From Bradysia coprophila (taxonomy: Eukaryota; Arthropoda; Insecta; Diptera; Sciaridae): a stretch of DNA of 64,000 nucleotides. Below are positions 58,701-64,000 of the stretch, in pieces. Made by a program: the position numbers and the translations under genes. How positions within the stretch are numbered: the stretch's first letter is position 1; every line of letters begins with the position of its first letter. The notes under the pieces are model-generated. The model ran no database searches and was not told where the DNA came from. It worked only from the letters and a program-made list of their open reading frames with translations. Where the stretch lies: the NCBI RefSeq assembly GCF_014529535.1, contig NW_023503464.1:849863-913862 (forward strand), written 5' to 3'.

Positions 58701-61417
58701 GCGTGTTGAAATATTCCAACCGGCAAGGTATGGGAGTAGCCAAAGTTCACCGAGGGTTGCAAAAAAGTGACTTTTCTGAAAATGTACTAAAAGAGACCAC
58801 TTTCAAAAAAAAATTATTGCCATTCTAAAGAGCACATTAACTTTGTCCAGAAACGCTATTAAAGTGCTGGATCGAGAACTTCGTCGAGGAGGCATCACCC
58901 CTTGAAGAGGTGGAATTTTCGACTTTCCGCTTCTATTGCTCTGCGACCAAATGACCGAGAGCAATAATTTTTATATGGTTGTTCTTAGAATTTGTCCCTC
59001 TACCGATTTCAGTTTCAAACACTGGTCCATCAACTTCCGCGGAGCCAGGCGACGATATTCCTAGTTCTCAGAAACGGCTCAGCGGTTGCGCCTGCAACAT
59101 GTGCCGTTGGATAGTACACGCCTCCCCTAACTCAGCTATGAAAAGAACCGAGATGGAAGTCGACATGTTGATTTAAAGTTCGTTCAGCCCCACCGTGCAA
59201 TAGTTAGTATTCCCAGCAAAGAAATAAACGGAAATCAAAGAGTGTCGCCATTGTATGTGTAAAAGTAGGTGAGAAGCCTCGTTCGATGACACTTCGCAAC
59301 AAATCGATCGTAAATTCAAATGCCAAAGACAATATGCTGATTGTGTTAGAAGTGTATCAGTACATGCGATGACAACAGAATTAGCATAACTTATTGTTCC
59401 TTGTGTTTTTCTATTAGTTTTCAATGTGAGACGAACCTTTTGTTTCAAAACAAATGAAATTTAGAGTCGACTGTATACAACAGCAACCTATAGACAGCAG
59501 AAGTAGACCGTCTTCAAAAACTGGGTTGAATAAGCAACTGGAACGTAATAATGAAATAAGAACTTCGTAAATGGATCTTTCATTATCACTACAGCAAAGC
59601 ACGGTGCTTTGACTACAGTCTTTGTTGATTTCATTTTATTTTAACATTTCTTAAACGGCAAGCATAATCATCAGTACAAACATTGAATGTACTACTTCGT
59701 TTGACTTATTAATTTTCAGTGTATATGGTAGGGTGTGTCGATTTAAATTTTCTTTTTTAGTAATTCCGGATTCCGGCCTACAGCGATTCAGCATCGTACT
59801 AGCAATAATAATCAGTAAAAAGTTTTTTTTAGAAGTCAATATAAGCTTGCATCGCTACTTTTTTTTCATTTTATTTTAAAATTTCTTCAACGGCAAGCAT
59901 AATCATCAGTACACATATTGAATCTATTACTTATTTTGACTTATTAACCTGTCACAGACGGCAAGCATATTAACAGTTTTACTATCTGATCTATTACTTC
60001 ATTTGATAGAAGATTTTCAGAGATTTGTTTCAGAAATCTTTTACTTTATTTGTTTTGAACATGTATTTTGCTATAAAAGACCTCATCGGTCCTGAGCTTG
60101 TCGTTAATTATTGCTGTCGTTGTCGATAACAGATGACAGCTATAGCCGTATGTAACAGTCTAATTTTCAGTGGATGAATAGCGAAACTGAAACAAATTCA
60201 GAGGCTTGTTTAGAGTTGCAATTTGGCAACGGGCTGAGATGGAACAAAAATCTTCTACTTCACTAGTTTTATCAATTATGTTTCTACGTAAAACATGATT
60301 GATAATATACAATCTAGAAGAGAATTTTCTTCGGTTATCGTGAGAAAGGGTAAGGTCTCACCGGGGGTGTAATTTATAGAGCGGCAGAACGGTTACCATT
60401 TCACAATTAAATTATTTCACTTTTTCTCAGGGTCTAAATTTCGAAAAACATTTTTATATTTTCCTAAATTTTCCCACATTTTCACGAATTTTCCAACATT
60501 TTTTCTAAACCGAAAAATATTTTTTTTTGTGGAAAATTTTGGAAATTTTGGAAAATTTTGCCTGCCTTTGCTTCTTCACACTGCTTCAGAAAAAAGAAGT
60601 TTTACATTAAGTAATTACAGTTCTTCCGATGATTTTCTATTTGTAGTTAACGGATACAAAATTCTGCAAATTTTCTATAAATCGTCCGAAACGCAATGTC
60701 TTGGTATTTCAAGTAAAATAATGTTGCGCTACGTGCAATATACCGAAGCATGATGATTGTTCACTATCATGATGCAAATCTCATTTCAAAGAGATTTTCT
60801 CACAACTCAAAACCAAAATCATTATTTGCAACACAAAATGAACGACCTTGTTCTTATACCTCATACACATGACATCACAATAATTCGGAATTACCATTTA
60901 CATAAACGAGCGATATAATATTTCCTAAAGATATGAACAAGAATCGTTAATTCCGAATGTTCGGACCAAAAAAATGTAGCATCGTAATCGTATAGCAATA
61001 AAACGTTTCACAAGGCTAATTTAGTTAGCATTAAAGCTTGAAATTCTAATTCTCTGGCATTTTTGATGAATATATGACGATTCGAATATTAAGAGCGAAT
61101 TTTACCTCAGTCCTGCGTGGCGGATTGGTTGAGGTAAATAAAATCATTCGAATGTCTTTATCCGGACATCGGTCCCTCTCATTCCCTCGTTTCCAGTAAC
61201 AGTCGTCTCGAGTTGAGTTGAATAAATTTGGTTCGCCCAGAAATAGAGCGGAAACGAAAACACCTTGACCATTTACGTCTGGATGTGTTCCGAGAAATAT
61301 CACCGTTAAATAAGAAAAATTATCGACCCACGTTCGTTAATCGTTGTTTTCATTTCACTTACAGTTGCACAAGTTGAGGAAAATTGTTGCAAACAGAGAA
61401 AGTGTTAGATGATGCAT
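55749..61417 (-). CDS. Lipase E: secreted phospholipase A1-like with a Cys-rich tail, eight exons
   Basis: Exons on the minus strand: 61417-61363, 61278-61106, 56919-56796, 56736-56649, 56595-56438, 56371-56189, 56136-55947 and 55887-55749 (369 aa). The first two exons are separated from the rest by a 4.2-kb intron. I join them because phase and sequence match lipase D exon by exon (NLFNSTRDDCYWKRG versus FRNSTRRDCVWHQ). Exon 1 is a signal peptide (HHLTLSLFATIFLNLC). Order: NVIVIHGYAGSEETPP, NVFLVDWGALSKPPCYV, Ser in CVGHSLGAHMCG, Asp in GLDPARPLI and His in LCSHIWSVCYLAQS. The tail GSYCIKDFTPPFCPSNSS...MRCCIDK matches D. Lid about 8 residues. It overlaps no other gene and is tail-to-tail with D, with 160 bp between stop codons. 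Confidence 0.87.
57075..57261 (+). mobile_element. piggyBac-type MITE copy
   Basis: Very close to 54060-54263 in its interior (TCTGTTATCGATAACGACGA, ATATGGTCCTTTATA). The right end GCCGCCTGTAACAGG is followed by TTAA. TATCGATA at 57107-57114, with another in the partial copy before it at 56956-56963. Confidence 0.85.
57538..57750. mobile_element. CAGCTG-type MITE copy
   Basis: GTTGAAATTTAGACACG and TTGCTTCAGCTG at the left; CAGCTGAAGCAAATTTATG and AAATTTCACTGG at the right. An ACTACTACTACTACT microsatellite is inside. Confidence 0.75.
57807..59197. mobile_element. 1.39-kb fold-back element with about 650-bp near-identical arms
   Basis: The left arm starts CACGGTGCGGCTGAACGAAC at 57807. The right arm ends with its reverse complement (one mismatch) at 59197. 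The arms meet around a loop of roughly 100 bp near 58457-58552. The same 65-aa frame (LSGCACNMCRWIVHASPNS inside) is read outward in each arm. No transposase recognised. It lies in intron 2 of lipase E. Confidence 0.93.
59948..60159 (-). mobile_element. piggyBac-type MITE copy
   Basis: TTAA (59944-59947), then CCTGTCACAGACGGCAAG; inner GATCTATTACTTCATTTG and TTTTGCTATAAAAG; it ends near GCCGTATGTAACAG. A partial tandem-like duplicate of its first 60 bp lies before it near 59640-59700 and 59880-59940. Confidence 0.8.
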
Positions 61418-62794
61418 TTCAAATTTTTTGATCTTCTATGTATCACGTCAATAAAGATAACTTCGAATAAAAATTCAGACAAATTTCATAACTTTCAATA
61501 TTTATGTTAAACAACCGAAACACACACTTTTTCTTATACCAAGTAAGACAAAACTTGTGCACTTGTTACTTGTAATACCGTGTACAACGAAAAATTTACT
61601 TTTAACGACTGAACAACGATGACATAATGTATCGCATAATGTCCAGCATACGAATAAAATTCAACGACAAACCGCGTTCGATTCAAAGACTCTAATAATA
61701 AAAAGTTCTCTCATGAAAAAAAAACCATTGCAAAATATTAAATTCGGTTTTTAAAATGGGAAAAATGGGATATTCACAATGGAAAAGATTTCATGTTTTC
61801 TCAATGGAAACTATTCATGTGAACAATCTTTTCATTGCTTCTACTTATGTTGTATCCCTCGTAAGAAAATACATAAAACTGAAACTGTTGCATTCATAAC
61901 AAAAAAATTGAATGAGGAAAACGTATAACTTCAGGCGTAAAAATATTGTCGAACTGTACAGTCATTGTGAACTCACCATCAACGATGCAATAGGTATTTG
62001 AAAGACAGAGTTTATAGTTTCTACACACGTACTGTCTACCTAAATATAAGAATAATTAACGATATTATATGGTTCGGTTAATGACATGGAACCATGTGAA
62101 TATGTCGACGGTTTTCTATCTTTAAATTTTGCCCGACCAAAAACTGTAAGGGAACTCCAGGAAGGCGGAAAACTTTCCAGATTGGTTGGGCACCTCGTTG
62201 CGTTCTTTAGTCCGAAAATTTTTAGAATATGAAGTGTCCTGGTGCAATCACATAAAAGTTAGGTGTCCACCTATTTAAAACCTTTTGTTTCTCAAGATTC
62301 GAAATGCTATCAGATTTTTGAACTACGAGTAGCTGAAAATAAGACAAGAGAGACTTGGCAACATATCCAGCTAGTAATCTTCCTCTTTTCTCGTACTGAC
62401 GTTCTGGTAAATAAATCTGGATCAAGTTTGGCAAATCTCACTAAGTTTCTCTATAAGCGAAACATTTCCTTTGTTAGAAAAACGAAGGAGAGAATCGAGG
62501 TTCGTGTATGAGTCTGTCTGTGAAAAGTGAGTGAAATGGGCATTGAAATCTTTCGATTTTGCTTTCTCAAGAAAATTTTTCTTTCTAAATAGTGGGTTTA
62601 CAGACTTCCCTCCCCCGCTACTCTCGAAAACTGACTGGATGTCAGTTTGGCACCTGAACTTTGACAACCACAATAGATTTCTCCTTAATCAGGAAATTGG
62701 TGCGAGTGTTTTCCATTTCCATTGAAGAAACCAAAAATTGGAAATGTGTACAAACTCGTAGGATCTTTTCCGAAAAAGTGGAGGGCGGGAATGA

Positions 62795-62900
62795 AATGCG
62801 AACTCGATGTTGAGTGTTTTGTATAGAAATTAAATGTTTTCCTTTGTCAGTTTTTGAGTTGTTTGGAAAACACTCTACATCGAGTTCGCTCCGCATTCCA
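62795..62900. repeat. Hairpin with GC-rich outer stem
   Basis: AATGCGAACTCGATGTTGAG plus TGTTTT pairs with AAAACACTCTACATCGAGTT plus CGCTCCGCATT. Confidence 0.8.
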
Positions 62901-63199
62901 AAATTATGAAGATGTCAAACAAAATGTATGGACGCGATCACGGCAGAATAAAGTAAACGTTTCAAAAATGAATCGCTCGTGCCTGGTTTATTTTCTTCTG
63001 CCGTGACGCGAGATTCCTAGCCTCGTGTATGAATGTCGCATTGTGGGAGATTCTTCTTTTCACTACAAAAATTCCTAGCAGCCAAAGTGTTAGTTGTCAA
63101 AGTTAAGTAAATTTCATTAAATTAGTAATTAGTAATCCCTTGTAAATTCGTAATTGACACCAATAGTCACTATAGATCATTGTCAATGTCGTTTGAGAC

Positions 63200-63307
63200 G
63201 TCAAATAAGCGCTGTCATTTTCACAAAGCTAACAACAATATTAAAAAAATTTATATGAAGCTGTCATTGTTTGAGGTTAGCTTTGTGAAATTGACAACTT
63301 ATTTGAC
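63200..63307. mobile_element. 108-bp hairpin MITE
   Basis: GTCAAATAAGCGCTGTCATT plus TTCACAAAGCTAAC pairs with GTTAGCTTTGTGAAATTGAC plus AACTTATTTGAC. Confidence 0.85.
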
Positions 63308-63364
63308 ACTATTTTAGAGAGAAGTACCGCTTTTTGACACTGATCTATATACATATAAAGCTTT

Positions 63365-63550
63365 CAAAAATGGCAAACGTATCGCGATATATTCATAAAA
63401 TCTGTTACTTCTTTGGCTTTGGTTTGTTTTTTTTTACAAAAATCTTTTACTTCATTTGTATTGTTATAAAGTACGTTCGGCTATATAATGAGGCACCAGT
63501 CAGAGCTAAAGCCTTATTTTTGTCATCGATGTCGATAACAGATGACTCTC
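63365..63550 (-). mobile_element. piggyBac-type MITE relic
   Basis: TGGCAAACGTATCG, ATCTTTTACTTCATTTG, CGGCTATATAATGAGG and TGTCGATAACAGATGA in reverse family order. Ends diverged. Confidence 0.7.
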
Positions 63551-64000
63551 TCAAAGAATACGATTCGACTTGAAGCAGGCGATCTGTGTGACCTCCTGAA
63601 AGTTACAGTTAAGTATACAACTAGCTGGTGAAGTGAAATTCTCATACAATTTTTCATGCGAGCTGAAAATTTTGACTCATGGTCCATACATTTTGTGTCA
63701 AAATTTCATTCCACCGGCTAGTTATATTGGGAAAGAACAGATGAAGGGAAAAAATCATCTCGGATGCAAGTTGCACGGCTCACCTTTGGCTCTACTTGCA
63801 CCTTCTCGTACTCGGTACGAGATTTGGCCATTTTTCGTTTCGAGATGACAATGTAATATATATAGTTAGTGCGTGACATCATGTTTACAACTCTCATCCT
63901 CCTTCGCCACTTTCCATACTCCAAAATCGAAATCTTTCTGTTTTCATTACAAATAAATGAAAAATTATTTTCAAAATTTTGCGCGCATATTTTTCGTACA

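Larger units (their letters stand above)
56920..61105. other. 4.2-kb intron 2 of lipase E
   Basis: Holds piggyBac-type MITEs (about 56945-57070, 57075-57261 and 59948-60159), a CAGCTG-type MITE (about 57538-57750), a 1.39-kb fold-back (57807-59197), and an AT-rich tract near 60420-60560. No other gene is supported. Confidence 0.75.
61418..64000. other. Upstream of lipase E; no gene recognised
   Basis: AT-rich. Contains hairpins at about 62795-62900 and 63200-63307 and a piggyBac-type MITE relic at about 63365-63550. Short frames here have no motifs. Confidence 0.5.

Noticed and set aside
57828-59176. Two 65-aa frames in the fold-back arms as a gene pair
   Set aside because: They are mirror images created by the inverted arms and encode no recognised domain.
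1-64000. CRISPR array or bacterial operon
   Set aside because: The tandem repeats seen have no unique spacers of constant length, and the genes are spliced and eukaryotic.

Overview
The window is AT-rich animal nuclear DNA, most likely from an insect and probably a fly of the lower Diptera. I cannot name the species. The evidence is many spliced genes with introns of about 55-75 nt and clean GT-AG borders, a metazoan-type U2 snRNA, a TATA plus arthropod-type initiator promoter, a transglutaminase, and a cluster of insect-type secreted lipases. Short TA- and TTAA-targeting transposon relics crowd the intergenic DNA and the long introns. I worked out the exon structures by hand from reading frames, splice phase and family motifs. 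They are predictions.

Layout. 1-2.8 kb: a complete mitochondrial cysteine desulfurase gene (Nfs1, + strand). 3.2-11.3 kb: a large near-perfect inverted repeat, with arms of 2.73 and 2.40 kb and a spacer of about 3 kb. Each arm carries an intact U2 snRNA gene, and the two genes point towards each other. The spacer holds a small secreted-peptide gene with a broken frame, a non-LTR reverse transcriptase relic and a MITE. 11.3-11.6 kb: a palindromic 42-bp satellite. 12.5-13.3 kb: a Rab-like GTPase (- strand) with an unusual switch II. 13.3-26 kb: gene-poor DNA with one probable small lipid-anchored protein gene (17.2-18.0 kb), an Arg-rich first exon (22.4 kb), a possible terminal exon (16.3-16.6 kb, - strand), and many repeats. 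26.0-28.6 kb: transglutaminase (+). 29.9-32.0 kb: a candidate mobile element in which an apparently intact tyrosine recombinase gene lies between 42-bp inverted repeats.

34.5-61.4 kb: a cluster of five secreted lipases of the pancreatic-lipase/phospholipase A1 superfamily, called A (+), B (-), C (-), D (+) and E (-) here. A/B and D/E are tail-to-tail pairs. All five keep the Ser-Asp-His triad and have short lids of the phospholipase A1 type. They probably act outside the cell on phospholipids or related esters, for example in gut, haemolymph or reproductive secretions. D and E form a subfamily with a Cys-rich tail. Their introns are loaded with MITEs. One intron of E contains a 1.39-kb fold-back that would be transcribed as a long hairpin. 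61.4-64 kb: no gene recognised.

The candidates for something undescribed are the recombinase element with terminal inverted repeats, the U2 palindrome, the intronic hairpin in lipase E, and a piggyBac-type MITE family that spreads TATCGATA motifs through the lipase cluster.
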